A stretch of DNA of 29,533 nt from a virus. A model generated the notes under the pieces. The model saw only the letters and a program-made list of their open reading frames with translations, was not told the origin of the DNA and made no database searches. Below are positions 1-7,764 of this stretch, piece by piece (position 1 is the stretch's first letter; each line of letters begins with the position of its first letter). Position numbers and translations under genes: made by a program. The DNA lies in the IMG/VR virus record IMGVR_UViG_3300024346_000365, positions 1 to 29,533 of that record; one strand, 5' to 3'.

Positions 1-561
1 CGAAGTGCATTGGAAGAAGCTACTCTTAAAATATCACATTTCACTGGTAAAATCGCCGATAAAAAGGGATTTACTATGACTAAAGTTGGAGATAGTAATC
101 CAGGTGCAGTAGTAGTATTAAAGGGCGACGAAAAAGCCATTATTGGATATGCTAGAAAATACTTAGGCGCTGAAGAAGGCGAGTCACTTTCTCAAATCCA
201 GAGCGATCAAAGCGGCGGCAATGATGTAAAAGAAGATACTGCTGATAGCGACGCTGAAGTAGATTCTGATATTCAAGGTAAAATTTGCCAATGCTGTGAT
301 AATAAAATTGGAGAAGACGGTTGTGGTTGTAACGAAGATTGCAAACACTGTGGTGGAATGGGTAAGCCAATTGAAGACGAATCCGAACATCAAACTGAAG
401 CTAAAAAATTAGACCCAGTTGGTAAAGCAGATGCTGATATCGATAATGACGGTGACGTTGACTCTTCAGATGAGTATTTAAAGAATCGCCGCAAGAAGAT
501 CGGTTCAAAGATCGACGCAACTAAATTAAAAGAAATGGCAAAAGCCGCAGCTGCTAAGTAA
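1..561 (+). CDS. Virion/head-associated protein with Cys cluster and EF-hand-like loop (5' truncated)
   Basis: The reading frame is open from base 1, so the true start lies upstream of the window and this is the C-terminal part. About 185 residues are visible. A compact start is followed by an acidic stretch, then a cysteine cluster (codons about 97-118: CQCC, CGC, CKHCGG) that looks like a metal-binding knuckle. Near the C-terminus is a D-x-D-x-D-G-x-x-x-x-x-D-E loop (DADIDNDGDVD) of the dockerin/EF-hand type, followed by a basic NRRKK segment. I recall similar C-terminal segments in structural proteins of marine T4-like phages. The protein ends in an Ala/Lys helix. A capsid-associated role is inferred from this and from the neighbouring late genes. 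The specific function is unknown. Confidence 0.7.
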   Translation, partial: RSALEEATLKISHFTGKIADKKGFTMTKVGDSNPGAVVVLKGDEKAIIGYARKYLGAEEGESLSQIQSDQSGGNDVKEDTADSDAEVDSDIQGKICQCCDNKIGEDGCGCNEDCKHCGGMGKPIEDESEHQTEAKKLDPVGKADADIDNDGDVDSSDEYLKNRRKKIGSKIDATKLKEMAKAAAAK

Positions 562-624
562 TTGTACTAGCAGTCATAAAGATTTAATATATAATTTAAT
601 GATGACTAAAATATGGAGGATATC

Positions 625-912
625 ATGAGAAAATTAATTGAATGGTTAAAGGGGTTGTTTGGAATAACCAAAGAATTGACACCTGTTAACCCAGTAACTG
701 AACCTAAAAAGGCAGCAGTTCAAAAAGGACCTGCAGTAAAGTATAAAAAAGATGCTCAATGGACTTCTTTTACTAAGGCTCAACTTAATAAGTTAACCAA
801 AGCTAAAATCGAAGAAGTAGGTCGTAGACTTGGAGTTGAAGTTGATATGAGAAAAAGAAAGGCTGATTTGGTCGATCAAGTATTTAAAGCTTCAAAAGAA
901 GCATTGAAATAA
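625..912 (+). CDS. Small basic protein with SAP/Rho-N-like C-terminal helices
   Basis: This is a 95-aa protein. I chose the ATG at 625 because GGAGG (615-619) sits 5 nt before it; the in-frame ATG at 613 overlaps that ribosome site. The N-terminus is a short amphipathic/hydrophobic segment (LIEWLKGLFGI), then a Lys/Pro-rich linker. The last ~45 residues (LNKLTKAKIEEVGRRLGVEV...RKADLVDQVF) have the spacing of a SAP, HeH or Rho-N helix-extension-helix fold, which often binds nucleic acid. It lies between two probable virion genes and may be a small structural or DNA-packaging accessory protein. I do not recognise a named family, so the function is inference. Confidence 0.75.
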   Translation: MRKLIEWLKGLFGITKELTPVNPVTEPKKAAVQKGPAVKYKKDAQWTSFTKAQLNKLTKAKIEEVGRRLGVEVDMRKRKADLVDQVFKASKEALK

Positions 913-962
913 TTTTTGTTATAACTTAACGTTAAGAAACAAATTAAACAAGGAGAATAACA

Positions 963-1280
963 ATGGCACAATGGGGAAAAACAGATACCGCTGCTGACGC
1001 ACCTGCGTATCTAGAAACTGACGCCAATAACACAAACAAATCGCATGATAAAGATAATGCAGTATTTGTTGATTTAACAGAAGCAGGTGTTGCTGCTAAC
1101 AGAGCTAAGGGTCTAAAGACTCCAGGCTGGAATTTGTATAACACTTATACTACTGCCGATGGCCGTACTAGAAATATTGTTGAACCATTAGTAACTATGA
1201 AAGTTACAGCAGTTGCTGCTGGTGACTTGGGTGTTACTGGTGATACCGCTGTTGAAGATGCTATCGTAGCTGACGCTTAA
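963..1280 (+). CDS. Conserved marine T4-like phage structural protein, 105 aa
   Basis: This protein follows an AGGAG site (ACAAGGAGAATAACA before the ATG). It has no membrane segment. The central segment, with KDNAVFVD, then RAKGLKTPGW, then TYTTADGRTR, resembles a small protein I recall from cyanophage and pelagiphage structural clusters. The C-terminus is Ala/Val/Asp-rich and beta-prone. Codon use and spacing match the neighbours. A virion (neck, tail or decoration) role is inferred from the family pattern and context. A perfect 12-base palindrome (925-936) lies in the short gap upstream. No enzymatic motif is visible. Confidence 0.75.
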   Translation: MAQWGKTDTAADAPAYLETDANNTNKSHDKDNAVFVDLTEAGVAANRAKGLKTPGWNLYNTYTTADGRTRNIVEPLVTMKVTAVAAGDLGVTGDTAVEDAIVADA

Positions 1281-1310
1281 GACAATTAGGCAAGTTTTTA
1301 CATTATGGTT

Positions 1311-1685
1311 ATGAAGTTAACAGAATCAACCTTTCTGCTCTATGCGATGAAACACTATGACAATCCGCAATGTACGGAGATGTCAGAGTTTGAAGAGGAT
1401 ATGAAGAGATTCCAATATCTCAGAAAACTCTTCTCGCGCTATAGGCAAGATAATGACTTAAAGGAAAGGTTGATTTTGAATCATTTAATTGTGATATTTA
1501 ATGTGTTTGGAGTAGACGCAACTAACATGTTGTTTTTTAAACTGCATGAGTTTCATAGCTATCTCAAACCGTTTGTGCTATATTTAAACTATATGCCACA
1601 AGTATTACAGTACGATGAGTTAATAATTAACTCAGAAAGTATCACTAGTGATATTTTTATTGAAAACAAACTCAGGGAAATATAA
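1311..1685 (+). CDS. Conserved phage protein of unknown function (MKLTE...HYDNPQC type)
   Basis: This is a mostly helical 124-aa protein. Two in-frame ATGs lie at 1305 and 1311; neither has a clear ribosome site. I chose 1311 because relatives I recall from marine T4-like phages begin MKLT. Features include the HYDNPQC segment near residue 15, a long amphipathic middle and LNHLIVIFNVFGVDATNMLF, which looks like a buried helix pair rather than a confident membrane span. The next gene starts 3 nt after the stop, so the two are probably co-translated. No catalytic motif is visible. It may be a head- or tail-assembly factor, but this rests on position only. Confidence 0.75.
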   Translation: MKLTESTFLLYAMKHYDNPQCTEMSEFEEDMKRFQYLRKLFSRYRQDNDLKERLILNHLIVIFNVFGVDATNMLFFKLHEFHSYLKPFVLYLNYMPQVLQYDELIINSESITSDIFIENKLREI

Positions 1686-1688
1686 GAG

Positions 1689-2228
1689 ATGGTAGTCGAT
1701 TTATTTTTAGTTTTTAACTTCATTAAGAGGCTTGTTACGCCGTTTAATAAGTGGGAAGCATATAAAGAAGGTGTTATCGATATTAAAGGTAATATACTTC
1801 TCCGCCGTAAAGATTTTACTACGAAAGCTCAAAGTAATTCTTTCGGTGTGTTCGATCAACTTATTTTAAATCTTAAGAAGCTTTTAGCAAAACTACCTGG
1901 TGGTCAAACTAAACTTGCATCTTATGCAGCTGCTCTTTGGTTAATTAAAGAACAAAAGTCAGTTGAAGAAAATCAGATGCTTTCAGAAGGTAATGATGAG
2001 TATTTAGCAGAACAATTTTTAGAATCAGCTGAAGCACGTTTTATGCTTGAATACGCTGATATAGAAGAAGCTGCTAAGAAAGAAGAAGAAAATACTGTAG
2101 GTGGTGGAGCGATCGCTGGTTTAGGTGTTGGTGCGCAAGGAGAACCTGGTGTATCTAAAAAGGCACAGCAGAAACATAAAACCCGAGTCGTTAAAAGAAA
2201 GAAACTTGCAGATTTTGCAAAGGAATAA
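1689..2228 (+). CDS. Conserved phage protein of unknown function, basic C-terminus
   Basis: This 179-aa protein begins with a hydrophobic amphipathic segment followed by RLVTPFNKWEAYKEGVID. A central helical region (FGVFDQLILNLKKLLAKLPGG) is followed by an acidic coiled region. A Gly-rich linker (GGGAIAGLGVGAQG, ~residues 139-152) leads to a very basic tail (KHKTRVVKRKK). The order resembles a conserved protein next to structural genes in marine T4-like phages, whose function I do not know. The octamer GCGATCGC occurs in the coding sequence (2109-2116), using a GCG codon that looks rare here. The lysozyme gene starts 1 nt after the stop, with its ribosome site inside this gene's last codons. 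Confidence 0.75.
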   Translation: MVVDLFLVFNFIKRLVTPFNKWEAYKEGVIDIKGNILLRRKDFTTKAQSNSFGVFDQLILNLKKLLAKLPGGQTKLASYAAALWLIKEQKSVEENQMLSEGNDEYLAEQFLESAEARFMLEYADIEEAAKKEEENTVGGGAIAGLGVGAQGEPGVSKKAQQKHKTRVVKRKKLADFAKE

Positions 2229-2229
2229 C

Positions 2230-2685
2230 ATGAAACAAGAAAACAAAGAAAACGTATTTGAACAGTTAAAAATTGACGAAGGAGTCGTGTATGCTATATA
2301 CAAAGACCACCTCGGCTATCCCACCTTTGGAGTCGGTCATCTTGTCCTCGACAGTGACCCGGAATTCGGAGAACCAGTTGATACAGAGGTTAGTGAAGAA
2401 AGAGTTAGGGAATGTTTCGATAGAGATCTTGGCGTTGCCATATCAGAGTGTCACGCTTTATACGGAGAAGGGGCATTCGGAGACTTTCCAGGGGAAGTCC
2501 AGGAAATCTTGGTTAATATGATGTTCAATATGGGTCGTACAAGACTAAGTAAATTTAAAAACTTTACTGCTGCTTTAGAAGACCATGATTGGAAAAGAGC
2601 TGCTGTTGAAGGCCGTGATTCAAGGTGGCACAAACAAGTAACCAATAGGGCAGAGCGTCTTATGGTTAAGATGGAATCAGTTTAA
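2230..2685 (+). CDS. T4-type lysozyme (endolysin, GH24 muramidase)
   Basis: The 151-aa product aligns by eye with phage T4 lysozyme (164 aa) along its length. It hydrolyses the MurNAc-GlcNAc bond of peptidoglycan. The catalytic Glu (IDEG, E17), Asp (YKD, D26) and Thr (YPTFGVGH, T32) match T4 residues E11, D20 and T26. The MVFQMG-like helix (NMMFNMG) and the C-terminal SRW...TNRAERL segment are also conserved. The ATG at 2230 follows AAAGGA by 5 nt; the longer frame back to 2125 would run deep into the upstream gene. There is no signal peptide, so release would need a holin, as in T4. With the spanin pair downstream it forms a lysis cassette. Confidence 0.95.
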   Translation: MKQENKENVFEQLKIDEGVVYAIYKDHLGYPTFGVGHLVLDSDPEFGEPVDTEVSEERVRECFDRDLGVAISECHALYGEGAFGDFPGEVQEILVNMMFNMGRTRLSKFKNFTAALEDHDWKRAAVEGRDSRWHKQVTNRAERLMVKMESV

Positions 2686-2693
2686 TATAAATA
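2686..2693 (+). promoter_or_regulatory. T4-type late promoter (TATAAATA)
   Basis: An exact TATAAATA overlaps the base just after the lysozyme stop and lies 38 nt before the next ATG. This is the T4 late consensus read by gp55-type late sigma factors. No TTGACA is present upstream. The downstream gene looks like a head-assembly protein, fitting late expression. Confidence 0.6.
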
Positions 2694-2731
2694 AGTTAAA
2701 GATTTACTTTTAAATAAAGGAGAATAGAATA

Positions 2732-3061
2732 ATGTCTATTGAGAAAATTATTGCAGAGGCTATTGAAAACAACCCTCTCAAACTAAAAGAAGCGTTTGAA
2801 GAAGAAATGAATGCTAGAGTTCGTGCTGCTCTTGAAGAGAAGTACAAAGAAATGACAACAGTTTCAGAAGAAGCTGAAGCAATTGTTGAAGGCGAAGAGT
2901 CTGATGAAGACGAAGGCGACGACGAAGAAGTTGCTAAAGAAATGAAAAAAATGCACAAAGACGGCGCTGAAAAAGCCGACGTTTTAAAGGCAGTTAAAGA
3001 AAAATATGGTTGTTCAGGCGATAAAGCAGAAGGTCTATACGCTTCAAACTGCACTGGTTAA
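2732..3061 (+). CDS. Acidic prohead core/scaffold-like protein
   Basis: This is a 109-aa, highly charged protein. An N-terminal helix (IEKIIAEAIENNPLKLKEAFEEEM) leads to a strongly acidic centre (EGEESDEDEGDDEE). A C-terminal segment, KKMHKDGAEKADVLKAVKEKYGC, ends in a short Cys-containing tail. Small acidic helical proteins of this kind occur as prohead core proteins (T4 gp67/gp68) in marine T4-like phages, and the N-terminus also recalls gp22-type scaffold segments. The call is by composition and context. AAGGAG lies 10 nt upstream of the ATG, and a TATAAATA late promoter precedes it. A 6-bp hairpin (3057-3073) contains the stop codon. Confidence 0.7.
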   Translation: MSIEKIIAEAIENNPLKLKEAFEEEMNARVRAALEEKYKEMTTVSEEAEAIVEGEESDEDEGDDEEVAKEMKKMHKDGAEKADVLKAVKEKYGCSGDKAEGLYASNCTG

Positions 3062-3074
3062 GACACTCTTAACT

Positions 3075-3290
3075 GTGTGGGAATGGATCAAATCTTGGTT
3101 CATAGGAAAACGGTATACAATTATCGTTTCCTATGATTCCAAATTTGGCAATTTAGACGATAAAACTTTTACAGGTGTTCGTAAGATTAAAAAGAGCAAC
3201 TGGAAAGAATTGAGCTTTATTACTTCAGCAGATAAGCTAGTTACTGTTCGTTCAGTTAGTGGTTTATTGTATCGTATTGAGGAAGAGTAA
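3075..3290 (+). CDS. Small conserved phage protein, beta-rich, unknown function
   Basis: With the GTG start at 3075 the product is 72 aa. An alternative ATG at 3006 would give 94 aa but overlap the upstream gene by 56 nt. I prefer the GTG because relatives I recall from cyanophages begin just before a short aromatic helix (WEWIKSWF here), followed by KRYTIIVSY. The rest is beta-strand-like, ending SGLLYRIEEE, which is typical of a small marine T4-like phage protein of unknown role. The gene ends one base into the next start (TAATG), so it is probably translationally coupled to the spanin. No clear ribosome site supports either start. Confidence 0.65.
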   Translation: MWEWIKSWFIGKRYTIIVSYDSKFGNLDDKTFTGVRKIKKSNWKELSFITSADKLVTVRSVSGLLYRIEEE

Positions 3291-3673
3291 TGACACAAGT
3301 ATGGTTAACATTAATATTGGTTCTTGGCGGAGGTTGTTACTACCTATTCGATCAGAATCAAACTTTAATAGGTAACAATGTCAAACTCGAATTTGCTATT
3401 GAAGAACAAAAAGCTGCGATCGTAGCTATTCAAGAGTCCTATGAAAAACAAGGTAAAGCCCTTGGTAATATGGCTCGAGCAAACCAAGCAATCGAAGCAG
3501 AAAAAGATTCATATCTTGAAATCTTTAAAAAGCACAATCTCGACTTACTAGCTATTAAAAAACCTGGTTTGATTGAGCTTCGTATTAACAATGGTACGAA
3601 GAAAGTATTTGAGGAGATAGAGAATGATAGCAAGAACATTAGTGTCACTGCTACTGCTAACGACGATAGTTAG
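3290..3673 (+). CDS. Inner-membrane spanin (Rz-like), candidate
   Basis: The 127-aa product has one N-terminal transmembrane segment (WLTLILVLGGGCYYLF, ~residues 5-20). A long charged coiled-coil region follows (~25-90), then a polar tail. This is the layout of an Rz-type i-spanin: anchored in the inner membrane with a periplasmic coiled coil that binds the outer-membrane partner and fuses the two membranes at lysis. The last 50 nt overlap, in another frame, the start of a lipoprotein gene, as in classical Rz/Rz1 pairs. The endolysin lies ~600 nt upstream. No sequence motif defines the family, so the call rests on architecture and context. Confidence 0.7.
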   Translation: MTQVWLTLILVLGGGCYYLFDQNQTLIGNNVKLEFAIEEQKAAIVAIQESYEKQGKALGNMARANQAIEAEKDSYLEIFKKHNLDLLAIKKPGLIELRINNGTKKVFEEIENDSKNISVTATANDDS

Positions 3674-4157
3674 TGGATGTAGTTTATTACCTCAACGACC
3701 AATAGAGATTGTTAGTAAACCTGTACCTCTGAACATTATACAACCTGAATTACCGCGGCCGATTAATTTGTCCGAGATTCAGATGAGTGTTGTATCAGAA
3801 GCTGTTATAACTAATCCTTGTAAAAAATCAATATCATTTGAACCGCAAAAGTTTGATGATAAAGGTATAGAACAGTTAAAAAGACCTAAAGCATGTGACT
3901 TATCTGAAAGAGATAATCCGTCATGGCCAGTAGGTTATACATATCTTGATAGATTTCTTGATGAAAACAAAATCGCAGGCGGAGGTTCTATAGTATTTGT
4001 AGCAACCACTGTAAAGAATTACGAAGTTCAAGCTGCAAATTTCCAAGAGCTGCGTAGATACATCAGAGAATTAGGTGAGGTTATCGTTTACTACAAAGAG
4101 GTAACCACTAATACTAAAAAAGATAATTCAACAGGCGGACAACCAGATAACAACTAG
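3624..4157 (+). CDS. Outer-membrane lipoprotein spanin (Rz1-like), candidate
   Basis: The 177-aa product starts with a lipoprotein signal peptide: MIAR, then a hydrophobic core, then the lipobox IVSG-C with the lipidated Cys at residue 19. Pro-rich segments follow (PIEIVSKPVPLNIIQPELPRP), as in many Rz1 proteins. A C-terminal domain (~110-165) carries YEVQAANFQELRRYIRE and VIVYYKEV, a segment I recall in lipoproteins of marine podo- and myophages. It begins inside the i-spanin gene in another frame, with GAGGAG 8 nt upstream of the ATG. It would pair across the periplasm with the upstream coiled-coil protein to disrupt the outer membrane. It is larger than lambda Rz1, so the extra domain may add a function. 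Confidence 0.7.
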   Translation: MIARTLVSLLLLTTIVSGCSLLPQRPIEIVSKPVPLNIIQPELPRPINLSEIQMSVVSEAVITNPCKKSISFEPQKFDDKGIEQLKRPKACDLSERDNPSWPVGYTYLDRFLDENKIAGGGSIVFVATTVKNYEVQAANFQELRRYIRELGEVIVYYKEVTTNTKKDNSTGGQPDNN

Positions 4158-4231
4158 CCCATCTTGGTCCGCTCTCAGTCAAAAACAATCAATATAATAT
4201 CTAAACTTAATACATTTAAGAATAAATACTA

Positions 4232-4260
4232 TTGACAAATCATGGTTAATGTGATATAAT
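4232..4260 (+). promoter_or_regulatory. Sigma70-type early promoter, extended -10
   Basis: TTGACA (4232-4237), 17 bp, TATAAT (4255-4260) with TGA before it (TGnTATAAT). It precedes the coiled-coil membrane protein gene, leaving a leader of about 17 nt with a TTGGAG site. Confidence 0.9.
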
Positions 4261-4283
4261 AAACAATCAATTTGGAGATGTCT

Positions 4284-4811
4284 GTGTCAGACGAGTTAAA
4301 TCCATTAAAGACCGATATTGCTTTAATCAAAAACGATTTAAAAAATATTGAACGTTTCTTCGATAAAGTTGACGAAGCCATGGATCAAATGGTTTCAATC
4401 AGTCAAGATATCGCAGTACAGCAAAACGTGCTAGAGTCATTTGAGCGTAAGCTTGACAGCGTTGAAAGCAAATTAGATACTCAAAGCAGAGTAGCTATAG
4501 AATCAAGATTTGCTTTTAAAGAAGAGCTTGACGATCACAAGTACAGATTCAAACAAGCTATGAATGAAGGGATGGGTGATGCACAAACTGCTCACCAAGA
4601 ACATAATGAAAAGCTTAGAGAATGGATGGAAGGCAGCCGAGAGCGTACTTTAGTAGCAATTACAACTCTAACTAAAGAGTTTGACATGAAGATTGAAGAA
4701 CAAGAGAAGCGTCTTCGTGGTTTAGAGAATCTCAAGTATTATATGCTTGGAGCAGTCGCTATCGCTACTGCCGCTGGTAACTATGTTATTGATATGATGA
4801 CCGGAAAATAA
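4284..4811 (+). CDS. Coiled-coil protein with C-terminal membrane anchor
   Basis: I choose GTG at 4284 (175 aa), since TTGGAG (4272-4277) is 6 nt upstream; ATG 4278 and TTG 4272 overlap that site. Most of the protein is a charged heptad-like coiled coil (LKNIERFFDKVDEAMDQM; LESFERKLDSVESKLD). A C-terminal hydrophobic segment (YYMLGAVAIATAAGNYVI) leaves only a few polar residues after it, giving a tail-anchored topology with the coiled coil in the cytoplasm. Proteins of similar layout occur in marine T4-like phages without known function. It lies next to the lysis cassette but has its own early promoter, so a holin role is unlikely; host membrane remodelling or replication-complex anchoring are alternatives. 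Confidence 0.8.
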   Translation: MSDELNPLKTDIALIKNDLKNIERFFDKVDEAMDQMVSISQDIAVQQNVLESFERKLDSVESKLDTQSRVAIESRFAFKEELDDHKYRFKQAMNEGMGDAQTAHQEHNEKLREWMEGSRERTLVAITTLTKEFDMKIEEQEKRLRGLENLKYYMLGAVAIATAAGNYVIDMMTGK

Positions 4812-4824
4812 AATTATTTAAAGG

Positions 4825-4853
4825 TTGACAAATGAGCCAAAATATGATATAAT
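4825..4853 (+). promoter_or_regulatory. Sigma70-type early promoter, extended -10
   Basis: TTGACA (4825-4830), 17 bp, TGATATAAT with TATAAT at 4848-4853. The expected start near 4860 leaves at most about 25 nt before the primase ATG at 4885, and about 10 nt before the alternative TTG. Confidence 0.9.
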
Positions 4854-4884
4854 GGTCTCATAAATTGAATTGAGTAAAACTTAT

Positions 4885-5901
4885 ATGATTGATTACGTTG
4901 ATATACAGTATGCACAGTCTCTCGCCGGTCGTATGGAGAGATTTAAAGTCACGCGAACCAACCCCTACAGAATAAACTTCCGTTGCCCATTATGTGGTGA
5001 CAGCCAAAAGTCTCGCTCTAAAGCTAGAGGCTGGCTCCTTGAGAAAGATAATAGCTTTGTTTATTATTGTCACAACTGTAATGCTAGTCAATCTTTCTCA
5101 TACTTTCTTAAACAAGTCGACCCAATGGCCTTTAAAGACTATGTGTCTGAGAAGTTTATGAGCAAACATAAGAAGCCAGAAGAAAAATCAATACTTGAAC
5201 GTACTAAATTTGAAGCACCCAAGTTCGACAGTAAATCAGCAATAAAAAGTATAAAAAAAGTTAGCCAATTGGTCCATAACCATTATGCGAAAATATATAT
5301 ATTAGAGAGGCAAATACCTTCGGCGCAACACTATCGCATGTACTACACTCCAAAGTTTAAGACTTGGGTAAATAGTATAATACCAGATAAATTCGAAAGC
5401 GTCGAGCATGACGAGCCTCGTTTAGTAATTCCGTTCTTCGATAAAGATAAGAAGATGTTTGGTGTTTCAGCAAGAAGTTTTAAACCAGACTCAAAGCTGC
5501 GATACATTACTATCATGTTTGAGGATAAACCAAAAATATTTGGCCTCGATACAGTCAACTTCGCTAACCAGTATTATGTGGTTGAAGGTGCATTTGATAG
5601 TATGTTTTTAAAGAATGCGGTTGCAATGGCAGGTGCTGACGGAAATACTAATGCTCTTAATAATACAGAAAATGCTGTATTTGTATTCGATTCTGAACCT
5701 CGCAATAAAGAGATTCACAAACGAATGGAGAAAATAATAGATGCAGGTTATAAAATTGTGATATGGCCAGCAGATGTTCCAGGTAAAGATATAAATGAGA
5801 TGGTACTCAACGGCTATAAAGATATAGAAGGTACCTTAAGAAATAATGTGTATAAGGGATTGGAAGCAAAAATGAAGTTAAACTACTGGAAAAAATCGTA
5901 A
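4885..5901 (+). CDS. 61: DNA primase, T4 gp61-like
   Basis: The product is 338 aa from ATG 4885 (343 aa from TTG 4870; T4 gp61 is 342 aa). It makes the RNA primers for lagging-strand synthesis together with the replicative helicase. The N-terminal zinc ribbon has Cys pairs CPLC and CHNC (residues 34, 37, 62, 65) and the KARGW segment aligns with T4 gp61. A TOPRIM-like region follows, with the glutamate in VVEGAFDS (E234) and the acidic motif FVFDSEPRN (D269). Neither start has a strong ribosome site; a weak GAG lies 10 nt before the ATG. A strong early promoter lies directly upstream. NrdA follows after 65 nt, linking priming with dNTP supply. Confidence 0.93.
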   Translation: MIDYVDIQYAQSLAGRMERFKVTRTNPYRINFRCPLCGDSQKSRSKARGWLLEKDNSFVYYCHNCNASQSFSYFLKQVDPMAFKDYVSEKFMSKHKKPEEKSILERTKFEAPKFDSKSAIKSIKKVSQLVHNHYAKIYILERQIPSAQHYRMYYTPKFKTWVNSIIPDKFESVEHDEPRLVIPFFDKDKKMFGVSARSFKPDSKLRYITIMFEDKPKIFGLDTVNFANQYYVVEGAFDSMFLKNAVAMAGADGNTNALNNTENAVFVFDSEPRNKEIHKRMEKIIDAGYKIVIWPADVPGKDINEMVLNGYKDIEGTLRNNVYKGLEAKMKLNYWKKS

Positions 5902-5966
5902 TGACTCTTCGCAACATCACCCTCAATAATTCACTACAAAAAAAATTAAATAATTAGGAGAGTAGT

Positions 5967-7760
5967 ATGCAATACTGCGGAATAGAAGTCGACAACAAAA
6001 GAAATAAAATATTATCAGAACAATCATTGAAGTTATTGCAAGACTACTATTGTAGAGAAGATGAAAAATCCCCGCAGCAAGCATTCGCCAGAGCTTCAGT
6101 AGCTTTTAGTAATGGTAATATGAAATTAGCACAAAGGATATACGATTATGTATCTCAAGGCTATTTTATGTTCTCATCTCCTGTTCTATCAAACGCAATA
6201 TTAAAAGGTGAAGATGTTAAATCATTACCTATCTCATGCTTTCTAACATATGTTCCCGACACATTAGAAGGGTTGATCGATCATTCTGCAGAACTACGTT
6301 GGCTGTCAGTTAAAGGTGGTGGAGTTGGTGGTCATTGGTCAGACATCAGAGCTGTATCTAATAAGGCACCAGGGCCCATGCCATTTCTACATACAGTTGA
6401 TGCTGATATGGTAGCTTATAGGCAAGGACGAACACGTAAAGGTTCTTATGCTGCTTATATGGATTGTGACCATCCTGATATTGTAGAGTTCGTTAATATG
6501 AGAATACCGACAGGTGACGTGAACAGAAAGAATCTGAATCTTCATCACGCTGTCAATATAACTGATAAATTTATGGAAGCAGTTAAAGCTGGTGACTCGT
6601 GGGATCTTCTAGATCCTAATAATAAAGTAGTTAGAGAAACAGTATCTGCACGTAAAATATGGGAACTAATACTCGAAACAAGATATCGTACTGGTGAGCC
6701 ATACATGAACTTTATCGACACAGCTAATGCTGCTCTACCACAATCTCAAAAGGATTTAGGTTTAAGTATTAGAGGTTCAAATTTATGTAACGAAATACAT
6801 TTAGTAACAAACGAAGAGCGAACAGCAGTCTGTTGTTTATCTTCAGTCAATGTAGAAAAGTATGACGAATGGAAAAATACTAATATGGTAAAAGACCTTA
6901 TTGTATTCTTAGACAACGTCTTGCAATTCTTTATTGATAACGCAGGTGATGAGATCTCAAAAGCTCGTTACTCTGCACAACAAGAGAGATCATTAGGTCT
7001 CGGAGCTATGGGCTTCCACTCTTACCTACAAAAACATATGGTTGCATTTGATAGCCAAGAGGCTGCTGATTTAAATGAAGAAATCTTTTCTGAAATGAAA
7101 ATCAAGTCAATAGAAGCATCTGAAAAAATGGGTAAACAAAGAGGTGAAGCACCTGATATGAAAGGTACTGGTAGGCGAAACGCGCATATGTTAGCGATCG
7201 CTCCAAACGCAAATAGTTCAATGATCGTAAATACATCTCCAAGTATTGAACCTTGGAAAGCAAATGCATTTACTTCTAGGACTAGGGTCGGAAGTCACCT
7301 AAATAAGAATCCATACCTCGAAAGAGAATTGGATAAAATTGGAAAGAATACAGACGATGTATGGTCAATGATTATTACTAATGGTGGCAGTGTTCAGCAC
7401 CTTGAGTTTTTAGATGATCACACAAAAGAAGTATTTAAGACAGCTATTGAATTGGATCAACTGTCACTTATCAGATTAGCAGGACAAAGACAGAGACATC
7501 TATGTCAAGGTCAGTCTTTAAACATATTTTTCCCTGCGAACGCTAATAAACAAACATTGCACAAAGTACATTATGAAGCCTGGAAACAAGGAACGAAGGG
7601 TTTATATTATTTAAGAACAGAAACATCTAACAAAGCAGAAAACGTAACTACTAAAGTGGCAAAAGAAATGTTAGATGATATTATTAACCCCCAAACAGTA
7701 CAATTTAGCTCGCCGAACCAAGAGGATCAACAAGATGATTGTCCAAGTTGCCAAGGATAA
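5967..7760 (+). CDS. nrdA: Ribonucleoside-diphosphate reductase alpha subunit (class I)
   Basis: At 597 aa it is shorter than E. coli NrdA (761 aa). The N-terminal ATP-cone is absent, so dATP feedback through that domain should be missing. It reduces ribonucleotides to deoxyribonucleotides. The redox cysteines are C91 (PISCF) and C290 (AVCCLSS), and the active site NLCNE gives N272, C274 and E276, equivalent to E. coli N437, C439 and E441. The radical-transfer tyrosines are in LYYLRT (Y547, Y548). The C-terminal CPSC (C592, C595) is the swinging reductant tail. AGGAG lies 9 nt before the ATG. The Grx-NrdB gene begins 4 nt after the stop, so all three activities are co-produced. Confidence 0.97.
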   Translation: MQYCGIEVDNKRNKILSEQSLKLLQDYYCREDEKSPQQAFARASVAFSNGNMKLAQRIYDYVSQGYFMFSSPVLSNAILKGEDVKSLPISCFLTYVPDTLEGLIDHSAELRWLSVKGGGVGGHWSDIRAVSNKAPGPMPFLHTVDADMVAYRQGRTRKGSYAAYMDCDHPDIVEFVNMRIPTGDVNRKNLNLHHAVNITDKFMEAVKAGDSWDLLDPNNKVVRETVSARKIWELILETRYRTGEPYMNFIDTANAALPQSQKDLGLSIRGSNLCNEIHLVTNEERTAVCCLSSVNVEKYDEWKNTNMVKDLIVFLDNVLQFFIDNAGDEISKARYSAQQERSLGLGAMGFHSYLQKHMVAFDSQEAADLNEEIFSEMKIKSIEASEKMGKQRGEAPDMKGTGRRNAHMLAIAPNANSSMIVNTSPSIEPWKANAFTSRTRVGSHLNKNPYLERELDKIGKNTDDVWSMIITNGGSVQHLEFLDDHTKEVFKTAIELDQLSLIRLAGQRQRHLCQGQSLNIFFPANANKQTLHKVHYEAWKQGTKGLYYLRTETSNKAENVTTKVAKEMLDDIINPQTVQFSSPNQEDQQDDCPSCQG

Positions 7761-7764
7761 GAAA

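Noticed and set aside
925-936. Perfect palindrome before the 105-aa structural gene as an operator
   Set aside because: It is a single short AT-rich palindrome with no nearby recognised promoter or second copy; no evidence for a regulator.
2710-3054. Ser-rich reading frame on the minus strand
   Set aside because: It mirrors the acidic core-like gene (Glu/Asp codons read as Ser/Phe), has no ribosome site, and all supported genes lie on the + strand.
4135-4172. Inverted repeat GCGGAC/GTCCGC after the lipoprotein gene as a terminator
   Set aside because: The 26-nt loop is long and no T run follows, so termination is not supported.
5901-5957. 18-aa frame after the primase gene
   Set aside because: It overlaps the stop (TAATG) but has no ribosome site or recognisable sequence; retained only as part of the micro-frame observation.
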